Origin: Cyanobacteria bacterium OH_PDB_230
Lineage (GTDB): Bacteria; Cyanobacteriota; Vampirovibrionia; Gastranaerophilales; Gastranaerophilaceae
Direction of reading: 5' to 3'
DNA: 64,000 bases
NCBI GenBank assembly: GCA_023421795.1
Contig: JAEZSO010000002.1
Coordinates: 992,001-1,056,000 of the forward strand
The position numbers and the translations under genes are program-made. The notes under the pieces were generated by a model, which saw only the letters and a program-made list of their open reading frames with translations, ran no database searches and had not been told where the DNA came from. Of the stretch, positions 34,614 to 43,097 are shown piece by piece. Numbering within the stretch: position 1 is the stretch's first letter; the number at the start of each line of letters is the position of its first letter.

Positions 34614-36410
34614 TTACTTCGCTTTTGATTTCGGTTTCTTTGTTGGGATAAACTTACAGGAGTCATCTTGTTTATCTATAAGTCCATCGAAATCATTATC
34701 TATTCCGTCATTGCAAGAACCTATTGATTCGTAGGATTCTGCCATTGGGTCTCTGTATAGGTATTTGTTTGGTATTTCGTTCCACATTGTTAGAAATGTT
34801 TGTTTCAAATATTTTGAGATGTCTGCATTCTCGATTATCATTGTATTTTCATCGTTGTTATATTCAGCGCTTTTTGTAAAATTCATCGAGCCGATAACCG
34901 AAATTTTATCATCTATTATAATCGTTTTCATGTGCATTTTGCCTGCTTTGTTTTCGGTTTTTACTTTTATTCCGGCATCTCTTAGGCTTTTATGAATTGT
35001 ATATTTCCCGTGGGCATTGGTTGAGTCGGTAATAACCTTAACATCCACACCTTTTTGTTTTGCACTGATTAAATGATTAGCAAGGTCTTTGTGAGTAAAG
35101 TAGAAAATCGGTATATAAATGTAACTTTGCGCATTATCTATTAAAGGTATTATTTTCGATTGTATAACTTTATCCTGAGGAGAGTATAAGACTGTTATTT
35201 TTGTGTTTTTATTTATCATAAAAGGTTCTGTTGCATGAGACTGCTTCAGGTTGTGGAATTTTCCTGCATAAAGCTGTTCAAATTCTTTTTTGTATATTTG
35301 CGCTATTTGTTGTGAATTTATGAGTATAGAATAATTAGCATTAAACTCAGATAAATCCGTGTTTGTAATGTTTGCTGATCCTGTCCAAACTTTTTGATTA
35401 TCAAATATAAAAAATTTGTTGTGCATTATAGCTCTTTTGTCTTTTTTATTTATGTAGTTTATCGTTTCAGCAGAGTCCGTAATGTAAGATTTTATTTTTT
35501 GCATTAAGGTTTTTGTGTCAGGATAATAGTCTTCAGATTGTTTGTCGAAATCCGTTACCCATCTGATTTGAACTCCTCTTTTTGAGGCATTTTCTAAGGC
35601 CCTAATTATTTCAGGTTCTTTGTTGATGCCGTAGATGGCAAAATCGATTGAATTTTTAGCCTGGTTTATTTCATTAATTAAGCTTTTGCAAGTTATATTT
35701 GCACACGCGCTTGTCGGTTTTAAGTTCTTATAGTTTAAGAAGTAGATTGTTATGTTATCAAATGTCTTGTATGTCGGTATAGTTAGGATAGTTTCTTCTT
35801 GTATCTTGTTTTTTGTATGATTAACAAGGCAAGAGTTACATTTAGAAGCGTTTTTGGGCAGTTCGTTCTCGGCGACTATCTTGTAGTTATAAGATCCTTT
35901 CCCGAATTCACAATTGAGTTTGTGATATTTGTTGTTGTTCAAGTTTAAAATAACATAGTTTTTGCTGTCGGCTGTTTTTATAAATTTGTTGACAGTATCA
36001 ATATCGAAGCTTTTTTTGTATTCTTCTTTCTCCGGGAAGGCCAGTCCTTTTGAAATGATTTCGTTTGAAAAATCTTTTTTGTCGATAAAAATTTTATATT
36101 CTGAAGAGTTTATTTTTTCTACATTAACTAATTTGTCGTTTAAAGTTTGTTCTGTATAAATTTTCCCAAAATAATCTAATAAAAAAGAATTTGTTTTGAG
36201 TCTGTTAGGTGTAGAAATATTATTGAATGTACTTATTCCATATATTTTTACCAATTCTTCATCATCTATTTGTTTATTCTTGTTTAAATCAATGTAGGCA
36301 TGGGAAGAATCAGTTATTTGCATAACCTTGAATTTATCATAATTTTGCAGAGAGTATGTTAGGACTGCAAAAAGGAGAAATGTTAATATTCCTAAAGTAG
36401 TTTTTTTCAT
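34614..36410 (-). CDS. Secreted phospholipase D-like nuclease with SNase-like and Ca-binding parts
   Basis: 598 residues. Domain order: N-terminal membrane anchor or signal (LGILTFLLFAVLTYSLQ); a thermonuclease-like start (KVMQITDSSHAYIDLNKNKQ) whose loop reads as an EF-hand (DLNKNKQIDDEE); a His/Cys group (YHKLNCEFG ... ASKCNSC) of the kind found in nuclease-associated metal-binding segments; two PLD catalytic repeats, HNKFFIFDNQKVWTGSAN and HMKTIIIDDKISVIGSMNFT; and a C-terminal DGIDNDFDGLIDKQDD calcium-binding type repeat. Two HKD repeats indicate a complete phosphodiesterase, acting on phospholipid or DNA outside the cytoplasm. ATG at 36410. It converges on the LptD-like gene with no gap. 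Confidence 0.88.
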   Translation of the reverse strand: MKKTTLGILTFLLFAVLTYSLQNYDKFKVMQITDSSHAYIDLNKNKQIDDEELVKIYGISTFNNISTPNRLKTNSFLLDYFGKIYTEQTLNDKLVNVEKINSSEYKIFIDKKDFSNEIISKGLAFPEKEEYKKSFDIDTVNKFIKTADSKNYVILNLNNNKYHKLNCEFGKGSYNYKIVAENELPKNASKCNSCLVNHTKNKIQEETILTIPTYKTFDNITIYFLNYKNLKPTSACANITCKSLINEINQAKNSIDFAIYGINKEPEIIRALENASKRGVQIRWVTDFDKQSEDYYPDTKTLMQKIKSYITDSAETINYINKKDKRAIMHNKFFIFDNQKVWTGSANITNTDLSEFNANYSILINSQQIAQIYKKEFEQLYAGKFHNLKQSHATEPFMINKNTKITVLYSPQDKVIQSKIIPLIDNAQSYIYIPIFYFTHKDLANHLISAKQKGVDVKVITDSTNAHGKYTIHKSLRDAGIKVKTENKAGKMHMKTIIIDDKISVIGSMNFTKSAEYNNDENTMIIENADISKYLKQTFLTMWNEIPNKYLYRDPMAESYESIGSCNDGIDNDFDGLIDKQDDSCKFIPTKKPKSKAK

Positions 36411-36439
36411 GATAAAATTATACCAAATAGAGAATATAT

Positions 36440-36526
36440 GGAGAAGTGTCCGAGCGGTTTAAGGTGCAGACCTGGAACGTCTGTGTACTGTCAAAGGTAC
36501 CGAGGGTTCGAATCCCTCCTTCTCCG
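36440..36526 (+). tRNA. tRNA-Ser (GGA anticodon)
   Basis: Acceptor arms GGAGAAG and CTTCTCC pair, with a G discriminator at 36526. D-loop, anticodon stem CAGAC/GTCTG with loop CTGGAAC (anticodon GGA at 36474-36476), a long variable arm typical of serine tRNAs, and the T-arm GAGGGTTCGAATCCCTC. The 3' CCA is not encoded. Its terminator hairpin follows directly. It borders a probable 25-kb island. Confidence 0.95.
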
Positions 36527-36530
36527 TATT

Positions 36531-36563
36531 AAAGTCCATCATTCAGAGAGTGGTGGACTTTTT
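36531..36563 (+). terminator. tRNA-Ser terminator hairpin (left copy of island-flanking repeat)
   Basis: Ten-base-pair stem (AAAGTCCATC with GGTGGACTTT), loop of 11 bases, then T residues. The core TCCATCATTCAGAGAGTGGT and GGA after it recur exactly at 61271-61293. Confidence 0.8.
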
Positions 36564-36756
36564 AATGCAAAAAATCCCGCTGTGTGGGCGATTTTGGAGG
36601 GTGCAAAACTAAAAGAGAATTTTTTATTTTAAAATTCTCTCAACTTTTTTCCAAATTTCTTAAATATTCTCTTTTTACTTTTTTCGAGGTGCACTTTTGA
36701 TAATGATGATGATAAAAAATCCTAAAAAGGATGTCACGTTATAATCCACAACAAAA

Positions 36757-36776
36757 AAGCGTAGAATTCTACGCTT
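36757..36776 (-). terminator. Terminator of the recombinase gene
   Basis: Perfect palindrome AAGCGTAGAATTCTACGCTT followed on the reverse strand by TTTTG, 24 bases after the recombinase stop. Confidence 0.82.
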
Positions 36777-36799
36777 AATTATTTTCTGTATTATTAATA

Positions 36800-38455
36800 T
36801 TAACAACTTACAATTTTTCTTTGTTCATTCCAATCTAAAGTTTTTATATCAAATAAATCTTTAATCGTTAAATTTCTTGGCTGGGTGCCAGTTAGGATAG
36901 CTTCAATAATTTCTGGAGCTAAGAATTTTAAGTCTAAAATGTTTTTTATGTAGGTATAAGATTTTTGATTTTCACGTTTTTGTATTTCGGCTCCGCTTTT
37001 GACTTCGCCTGATAAAAGTTGTTTGTTCCATAAATAACTTTTTGCTATTGCTTTTACAAGAGTTGGATTGATTTCTGGTTGTTGCGTGTCCGAGTTGGTT
37101 AAAATTAAAACGCTTCCGTTAGTGGCAGTTGAAGTTATTTTGATATTTTTAGTAAATTTAATAGGTGTTTTAGTTTCAAATTTTATTTCTTCAGGATACT
37201 CAGTATCATATGCTGTAGCTTCAAGCACCTTTAAGAGCCGATCCTTACAAATCGTTATTTCAACTTTTTCCTTATAAATAACAACTTTACTTAAAATGGT
37301 TCTGATAAACTGATTATCGATTTTTTCCGAAATATTTTTTAGTAGTTCTTTTTGTTTTTGAATATCTGATTTTTTTAATAAAGGTTGAATATTATTAGCA
37401 TCTAACACAAAATTTTTTATTTCTTGAGTAACAACTTTTTCAATTTCGCCTGCAGGTATTTTTGAAATAGTTCCGGCTTCATTTCTTCTGTGTTGAATTA
37501 ATGCCTGGCTGACGTAGTATCTGTATTTTCTATTTCTAGTATTACTATGACTTGGGCTCATGTAATTATTCTTATCATCAAATAATTTTCCGGCCAGTAG
37601 TGAAGGATTCTTTTTATCTATTGAACAACTTTTTCTTATTCTATTTTCCAAAAGTAATTTTTGAGCTTTGTTAAATATTTCTTCTTCAATAATAGCTTCG
37701 TGTAATCCTTCATATATTTTTTCTTTGTGTTCAATCTTGCCTATATAAGTTTTGCTTCCTAATATTCTGTACAAATGACCTTTTACAAAGGTTTTTCCTG
37801 TTTTTGTATAGATTTTGTTTTCTTCTAAATATGTTTTTAGTGAATGAACACTTTTTAGCTCCAAGTATTTATCAAAAATTATTCTTATTTTCTGGGCATT
37901 TTCTTCATCAATTATTAACGTACGGTTTTCGGATTTGTACCCCATAGGAGCAACTCCATTCATCCACATACCTTTTTTCTTTGATGCTGCAAACTTGTCT
38001 CTGATTCTTTCACCTGTTACTTCTCTTTCAAACTGAGCGAACGATAGAAGTATATTTAATGTTAATCTGCCCATAGAAGTTGTTGTATTAAAGTGCTGAG
38101 TTATTGATACAAATGAAGTTTCGTTTTTGTCAAAAATATCAACTATTTTTGCAAAGTCCATAAGTGATCTGGTAAGTCTGTGTACTTTATAGACAACTAT
38201 GATATCAACTTTTCCGTCTTCAATATCTTTAAACAGTTCTTTTAAAGCAGGTCTTTCAAGATTGCCGCCAGAGAACCCTCCATCATTATATTGTTTTTCA
38301 ATTAATACCCAGCCTTCGTGCTGTTGTGATTTAATATATGCTTCGCAGGCTTCTCTTTGAGCATCAAGAGAATTAAAATCTTGTTCTAATCCTTCTTCAG
38401 ATGACTTTCTTGTGTATATTGCACATTTTAAGATTTTCTTTTCAGTTATTTTCAT
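36800..38455 (-). CDS. Large serine recombinase (integrase)
   Basis: 551 residues. Resolvase catalytic domain at the N-terminus: CAIYTRKSSEEGLEQDFNS contains the nucleophilic serine (in YTRKSSEE), then LDAQREACEAYI, DGGFSGGNLERPALKELF and YKVHRLTRSLMDF with the catalytic arginines. The recombinase domain (NGVAPMGYKSENRT) and a Cys-poor zinc-beta-ribbon-like region follow, then a C-terminal coiled region. These enzymes integrate and excise phages and islands. ATG at 38455, 2 bases after the DUF2924 gene, so the two are co-transcribed. Its position next to tRNA-Ser supports island integration. Confidence 0.93.
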   Translation of the reverse strand: MKITEKKILKCAIYTRKSSEEGLEQDFNSLDAQREACEAYIKSQQHEGWVLIEKQYNDGGFSGGNLERPALKELFKDIEDGKVDIIVVYKVHRLTRSLMDFAKIVDIFDKNETSFVSITQHFNTTTSMGRLTLNILLSFAQFEREVTGERIRDKFAASKKKGMWMNGVAPMGYKSENRTLIIDEENAQKIRIIFDKYLELKSVHSLKTYLEENKIYTKTGKTFVKGHLYRILGSKTYIGKIEHKEKIYEGLHEAIIEEEIFNKAQKLLLENRIRKSCSIDKKNPSLLAGKLFDDKNNYMSPSHSNTRNRKYRYYVSQALIQHRRNEAGTISKIPAGEIEKVVTQEIKNFVLDANNIQPLLKKSDIQKQKELLKNISEKIDNQFIRTILSKVVIYKEKVEITICKDRLLKVLEATAYDTEYPEEIKFETKTPIKFTKNIKITSTATNGSVLILTNSDTQQPEINPTLVKAIAKSYLWNKQLLSGEVKSGAEIQKRENQKSYTYIKNILDLKFLAPEIIEAILTGTQPRNLTIKDLFDIKTLDWNEQRKIVSC

Positions 38456-38457
38456 AC

Positions 38458-38901
38458 TTACCTGCTTTTCAATCCAAAGAATACTTTACCGTTCCATCGG
38501 GTAGTGGTGAGTTCATTTGCTATAGCAGATAAGCTTCTGTAGAATTTGTTGTTATACTGATAACCTTTTTCAAGAACAATTACTTCGTGATTTTTTCCTT
38601 GATACTCTCGAATTAGCTTAGTTCCTGGTTTGATTATTAATCTGTTTGATTTTAAATTCTTAATGGTATCAGCTCTTAGTTCTTGAGTTTGTTCTAAGCT
38701 TTTTGATAATGATTCAAGTTTTTTCTTTGTTTCTGAACTATAGCCACCTCTATCTTTTGCTTGTATTTGCCAAACAATGTGTTTAATTAAAAACTCCCTT
38801 CGCAATGATTGAGAGGGAGTTTCCTTAAATAGTTTTTGCCATTTTTGAATTAATTTTTCTTTAGAGAGCGATTTTAGTTTTATTATTGTGTTGTCCATCA
38901 T
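38458..38901 (-). CDS. DUF2924 family protein
   Basis: 147 residues. KEKLIQKWQKLFKETPSQSL followed by LRREFLIKHIVWQIQAKDRG is the usual DUF2924 start, and GTKLIREYQGKNHEVIVLEK with YQYNNKFYRSLSAIANELT is the usual end. This family is commonly found next to serine recombinases in phage-like elements, as here; a helper or directionality role is inferred, not shown. ATG at 38901 with AAAGGA upstream. The gene reads out of a promoter-containing gap after the terminase terminator. Confidence 0.88.
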   Translation of the reverse strand: MMDNTIIKLKSLSKEKLIQKWQKLFKETPSQSLRREFLIKHIVWQIQAKDRGGYSSETKKKLESLSKSLEQTQELRADTIKNLKSNRLIIKPGTKLIREYQGKNHEVIVLEKGYQYNNKFYRSLSAIANELTTTRWNGKVFFGLKSR

Positions 38902-38982
38902 ATCGTAATCCTTTCTATGATTGAGTTATGAGTACATTAATCGCTCTCTTTTAGATAAAAGTCAAGTCCAAATAACAGCAAA

Positions 38983-39002
38983 AAAGCCCAGTTACGGGCT
39001 TT
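38983..39002 (-). terminator. Terminator of the terminase operon
   Basis: Stem AAAGCCC/GGGCTTT with a 6-base loop; on the reverse strand it is followed by TTTTGCTG. It lies 23 bases after the terminase stop. Confidence 0.88.
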
Positions 39003-39025
39003 GCTTGCTATAACAAAATATATTG

Positions 39026-40480
39026 TTAACGAGCATCATATCTTTTAAATGAATGTTTTTTTAGTATTCGTTCTATACTTCTTTTGCTTTTATAAAAAGG
39101 ACGCTTCATTGAATATCCATTTTCAGTAGAATGAGTTAATAGCTGAATAAGTGCATCAATCTGGTCATCGTGTCTTCCATTTGGAAATGAGTCCACTTCT
39201 GACTTTAATGAATCTAACCAAACAGCATTTTTAGGTAAATAAATTTGTCCTGCCTCAATTTTTGGAGTTTGAATGAATGCTCTTTCTTGTTTTGACAATT
39301 TGGGAGAGATTGGAATGGCATATACCCCTTCTTCTTTTAGTTGTGGAATAAGCCCAGAACCAACGCCAGTTTCTTCTATTAGAATTCCAGTCGCTTTGTA
39401 TTCTGATTGTTTATCTTTAACTAATCTTTTTAGATTAACAAAATCTTCTTTAACACGGAAAATATCTAGCAAATAAAATGCGTTATTGTAAAATAATGCA
39501 GTTATGCAAACAGAGAAATCATTGTTTACTCCTGTTTTTAAGGCGATATCCCAACTTTGCCAAACACTTGCTTGTCCGTATTGAAGCGGAAGTGAATCAT
39601 AAAATTTAAACCATTTCCATTTTATAATACTTCCTTCAATTGGAATAGGGCGCTGTTGGTATTGTGCAGAAAAGTTATAAGAACCAATTTTGTTTTTCAT
39701 TTTATTTAGTTCTTCGATTGAGTCGAGGCTTTTGTTCAGGACTTCTCCCGTCTTACGTTCAATAACTTTACCAGAGTTTAGAACATACTTTTCATCAGTT
39801 TCAGCAATCGCTGGTAGGGATAATATTTCCCAAGATTCATTTTCTTGGACAAACCCGACAAGATCATCAATATGCAGTCTTTGCATAACGATTATAATTA
39901 CATCTTCTTGCCTGTTATTTAATCTACTTAATAGGGTATTGTTGTACCATTGATTAACTTTCGTTCTTAGGCTTTCTGATAAAGCATCTTGTGGCTTAAT
40001 CGGATCATCAATGATTATAAAATTCCCGCCTCTACCCGTTAACGTGCCGCCAGTTGAAGTTGCTAGCCTATAACCATTTTTAGTAGTTTCAAATTCATTT
40101 TCGCTTCTTTTATTTTGATTTATACGAGTTTTGAATATATCTTTATAAAAGTCACTTTCCATAACGGCCCTGGCATCTCTTGCAAGTTTATTCGCCAAGT
40201 CTTCTGAATAGCTGACATTTACAATCCGAGCATTTGGTTTATGTCCAAGAATCCAAGCGGTAAATGCTATGGATATGCATACTGATTTTAAGCTCCTTGG
40301 AGGAAGGTTAATGATTAATCTTTTAATTTTTCCATCTTTGCATTGTTTTAGTTTGTCAGCTATTACTTCTATATGCCAGTTACTTTTGTATTCTTGGCTA
40401 TTGTCAATAGTGATGAATGTTTTATGTATGAAAGATACAAGATCTTCTCTTAATATGGATTTGTAAATTTCTTTATTCAT
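39026..40480 (-). CDS. Phage terminase large subunit
   Basis: 484 residues. ATPase domain with a Walker A-like segment (INLPPRSLKSVC), adenine-binding-type IVNVSYSEDLANKLARDARA, Walker B FIIIDDPIKP, and a C-terminal RNase H-like nuclease domain (WQSWDIALK, LIEETGVGSGLI, GRHDDQIDAL) of the Terminase_6C type. Terminases drive DNA packaging into capsids, but no portal or capsid gene is present in the window. Overlaps the DUF5681 gene by 8 bases, so translation is coupled. Mobile-element origin. Confidence 0.93.
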   Translation of the reverse strand: MNKEIYKSILREDLVSFIHKTFITIDNSQEYKSNWHIEVIADKLKQCKDGKIKRLIINLPPRSLKSVCISIAFTAWILGHKPNARIVNVSYSEDLANKLARDARAVMESDFYKDIFKTRINQNKRSENEFETTKNGYRLATSTGGTLTGRGGNFIIIDDPIKPQDALSESLRTKVNQWYNNTLLSRLNNRQEDVIIIVMQRLHIDDLVGFVQENESWEILSLPAIAETDEKYVLNSGKVIERKTGEVLNKSLDSIEELNKMKNKIGSYNFSAQYQQRPIPIEGSIIKWKWFKFYDSLPLQYGQASVWQSWDIALKTGVNNDFSVCITALFYNNAFYLLDIFRVKEDFVNLKRLVKDKQSEYKATGILIEETGVGSGLIPQLKEEGVYAIPISPKLSKQERAFIQTPKIEAGQIYLPKNAVWLDSLKSEVDSFPNGRHDDQIDALIQLLTHSTENGYSMKRPFYKSKRSIERILKKHSFKRYDAR

Positions 40481-40898
40481 TTGAATTACCTCTTTCTAAA
40501 AATTGCTGGATTATTTCTAGGTCATCAATTGAAAGTTCTTCGGGTTCGGAATTCTCATCATCCTTACTATAACTAGAAATATATTGTGTCAAAGTGCGGA
40601 TTGCTTTCATATCACCATTTAAAGCAGCAGTTGTAAGCCTTTTTATCATAGCCCTTTGTTTTGTAGTAATCTTTGCTTTGCCAGCTTCATATATAGTGAT
40701 GATTTCATATAATTCTTCCTGTAAATCCTCTTTAAATGATTTTTTAAGTTTAGGGCGGCCTTTTGGATTGCCTGATTGACCTTTTTTAAATTGTGTGTGC
40801 TTCGGAGGCTTTTTGAACCCTATTTTATAAGATTCTTCTTCAAGCTCTTCTTGCTTTTCGAAGTTTTCCTCATTGAAGCCTTGCCCATAATTAGACAT
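40473..40898 (-). CDS. DUF5681-type protein, small-terminase-like partner
   Basis: 141 residues from the ATG at 40898, which has an AGGAAG site 6 bases upstream; the TTG at 40904 lies directly on that site and is rejected. The segment QFKKGQSGNPKGRPKLKKSF is the DUF5681 hallmark (KGQSGNPxGRP). A helical middle and acidic C-terminus follow. Placed directly before the terminase large subunit, where a small terminase would be, so a DNA-recognition role is inferred. Overlaps both neighbours. Confidence 0.85.
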   Translation of the reverse strand: MSNYGQGFNEENFEKQEELEEESYKIGFKKPPKHTQFKKGQSGNPKGRPKLKKSFKEDLQEELYEIITIYEAGKAKITTKQRAMIKRLTTAALNGDMKAIRTLTQYISSYSKDDENSEPEELSIDDLEIIQQFLERGNSNE

Positions 40899-42192
40899 TT
40901 TCAACTTCCTTTCTATAATTTCCTATTAATTCTGCTTTTTTACCTGTTAATTTTTCCCAGCGGTGTAAAACTACATCGCAATATTTGGGCTCTAGCTCAA
41001 TAACTCTTGCTCTTCTTTTTGTTCTTTCAGCGGCAGTCACGCTGCTGCCAGAGCCACAGAATACGTCAAGAACAATATCATTCTTGTTTGAAACATCAAG
41101 TAGTGCATCTATTATCATTGCGGTTGGTTTTACTGTAGGGTGCAGTTTGAGCAGTCCTTTAGAATGAGGGTTAGAAGCGTGTAATCCAGGATATTTCCAG
41201 ACATTAGTCCGATAGCGTCCATGTACGCCTAATTCTACATTGTTTATATGTGAAGCATTTCCATTTTTAAATACAAAAATCAATTCGTGTTGACTTCTAT
41301 ATAAACTCCCCATTCCAGCTGTAATCTTGTCCCATGCACATAGATTTAGCAATTTATATATTGGTCTTGCGGCGGCCAGCATCTCGTGCATATGGCGAAA
41401 GTCCATACATTGAAAGTGGATAGATCCATCTTTTGAATACTTTGCTTGCAAAGACATTGCTGTTCTTAAGAATTTAGCAAACTCTTTTTCGCTCATCTCA
41501 CCTGATGCCATTTTGAAATCAGAATGAGTATTTTTGGTGCTGATACTGCTTGACTTAAGGTTATAGGGACTATCAGTGAATATAACTCCAGCCAGTTCAT
41601 CTTGCATTAATATTTTATAACTTTCTTCTTTTAAAGAATTACCGCAAAATAATTTATGTTTACCAAGTTGCCAGAGGTCTCCAAATTGAACGCGTTTTTC
41701 AATATCACTTTCTTCTGGTATATCGTCTATCGGGTTTTCTTTTTCTTTCTTTACCTCCTCAATCATTTCAGGATTTGTTATTAGATCTATCTCAGCCATT
41801 TCAAATCCAGTTATACTGACATCGAAATCTAGATCTAAATAACTGAGTTCTTCCAATTCAATTTTTAAAATTTCTTTGTTCCACCCAGCTTCTTCTGCCA
41901 GCTTATTATCAGCAATAACGTATGCTCTAATTTGTTCTCGAGTTAGGTTCTCTAAACAGATTGTTGGAATGCTTGTTAATCCTAAAAGATCTGCAGCTTC
42001 AACTCGTCCGTGGCCGGCTACCACCATCCCATCTTTATCTATCAGAACAGGATTATTGAAACCTAATTTTTCAATACTCTTGGCAATTTTGTGAATCTGT
42101 TTTTTGGGATGGAGTTTGCTGTTACGAGGATTCACTCTCAGCTGACTTGGGTTTTTATAAAGAACCTCTAACTTTGATTTTTCTAGGGTCAT
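40891..42192 (-). CDS. ParB-like nuclease / DNA methyltransferase fusion
   Basis: 433 residues from the ATG at 42192, which has an excellent AAAGGAGG site 5 bases upstream. Residues ~10-100 are a ParB/Srx-type domain (PKKQIHKIAKSIEKLGFNNP, VLIDKDGMVVAGHGRVEAA). The second half is an N4/N6 DNA methyltransferase: motif IV reads TDSPYNL (usual form TDPPYN), and motif I is DVFCGSGSSVTAAERTKRRA. Common in phages, where it protects DNA or marks it for partition. First gene of the operon ending in the terminase. The Pro-to-Ser change in motif IV is unusual and may reduce activity. Confidence 0.88.
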   Translation of the reverse strand: MTLEKSKLEVLYKNPSQLRVNPRNSKLHPKKQIHKIAKSIEKLGFNNPVLIDKDGMVVAGHGRVEAADLLGLTSIPTICLENLTREQIRAYVIADNKLAEEAGWNKEILKIELEELSYLDLDFDVSITGFEMAEIDLITNPEMIEEVKKEKENPIDDIPEESDIEKRVQFGDLWQLGKHKLFCGNSLKEESYKILMQDELAGVIFTDSPYNLKSSSISTKNTHSDFKMASGEMSEKEFAKFLRTAMSLQAKYSKDGSIHFQCMDFRHMHEMLAAARPIYKLLNLCAWDKITAGMGSLYRSQHELIFVFKNGNASHINNVELGVHGRYRTNVWKYPGLHASNPHSKGLLKLHPTVKPTAMIIDALLDVSNKNDIVLDVFCGSGSSVTAAERTKRRARVIELEPKYCDVVLHRWEKLTGKKAELIGNYRKEVENV

Positions 42193-42340
42193 ATTGACCT
42201 CCTTTCTTAAAATTTGTATCCCAAGCATTTTGGGATGCTATTAGTGGATACGTTTTCTTAGTGGTCAATCCGGTAAATAAAGGTTTAAAAATGTAATATT
42301 GTTGCAAAAGTTTACATTCCTGACTAGAATGGGCTTGCAA

Positions 42341-42361
42341 AAATAAGGCAAAATAATGCCT
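42341..42361 (-). terminator. Possible terminator after the 197-aa gene
   Basis: Reverse strand AGGCA, 6-base loop, TGCCT, then TATTTTTG. Short stem, moderate support. Confidence 0.4.
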
Positions 42362-42487
42362 CTAATAGTTATTAATAGAGAATCGTAGCCATTAGGATGT
42401 ATTCTGACGTAAATAATCAGTAGAAGAACTCAGCTTTTAAAAGTCAAGAGCTAGTTTGTATAGCTACCTGATTAAAAACATCTGATA

Positions 42488-43081
42488 TTAATAACTTCTT
42501 TTCATAATTAGCTGATTATTGGAGTCATAGCAATTAGGACCGTCACAGTAGGTCTTTAATTCACCGTTTGGTTTAAAGCTGTAACTTTTATCATATTTAA
42601 CATCAATGGTAATTCTGCTTATTTCCCCACCAGGGTAAATATGTTTATATCTTTTTATGGGAAACAACGATTCATACGGATACTTTACCATATCATCCAT
42701 AGTGTAAATATTGTAGGGATAAATAGAAAAATCTATTTCTCTAAGATTTCCTTCATAATCGTAGTAGTAAGATTCAGTAATAGAATTATTATATTTTATT
42801 GAATACCAACCATCTGAGTATGCTGTTATGATTTTCCCGTTATCTTTGAGTATGTTTTTACTGATGAGTTTTTTATTTTCTTTAAATTCCGGATCCGTGG
42901 GTGAATATTGGCTTAAATCTATCCAAGGTTTGGCGTCTTTAAATGCTTCTTCTCTTGCTAGATCAACAGTCCAAACTTTTTCTATGTTTCCAGTAAGTGT
43001 TTTACTTATAGAAATACATTGTGTTGATATACAAAAAATTACAAGGGTTAATATAATTATGCTTTTGACTCTATTCTTCAA
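42488..43081 (-). CDS. Secreted hypothetical protein, 197 aa
   Basis: A signal peptide (KSIIILTLVIFCISTQCIS, with a cysteine that could act as a lipobox in the ISTQC position) leads a beta-rich protein with repeated Y-x-Y-D patterns (SITESYYYDYEGNLREID and RITIDVKYDKSYSFKPNGEL) similar in feel to MORN/YD-type antitoxin repeats. The paired cysteines near the end (CDGPNCYDSN) may form a disulfide. Starts with ATG at 43081, 16 bases after the next secreted gene, so both belong to one transcript. No family recognised. Confidence 0.7.
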   Translation of the reverse strand: MKNRVKSIIILTLVIFCISTQCISISKTLTGNIEKVWTVDLAREEAFKDAKPWIDLSQYSPTDPEFKENKKLISKNILKDNGKIITAYSDGWYSIKYNNSITESYYYDYEGNLREIDFSIYPYNIYTMDDMVKYPYESLFPIKRYKHIYPGGEISRITIDVKYDKSYSFKPNGELKTYCDGPNCYDSNNQLIMKRSY

Positions 43082-43097
43082 CTATAAACTTCCTTTT

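Noticed and set aside
36438..36632. Open frame across tRNA-Ser
   Set aside because: Lies on the tRNA and its terminator; no independent coding signs.
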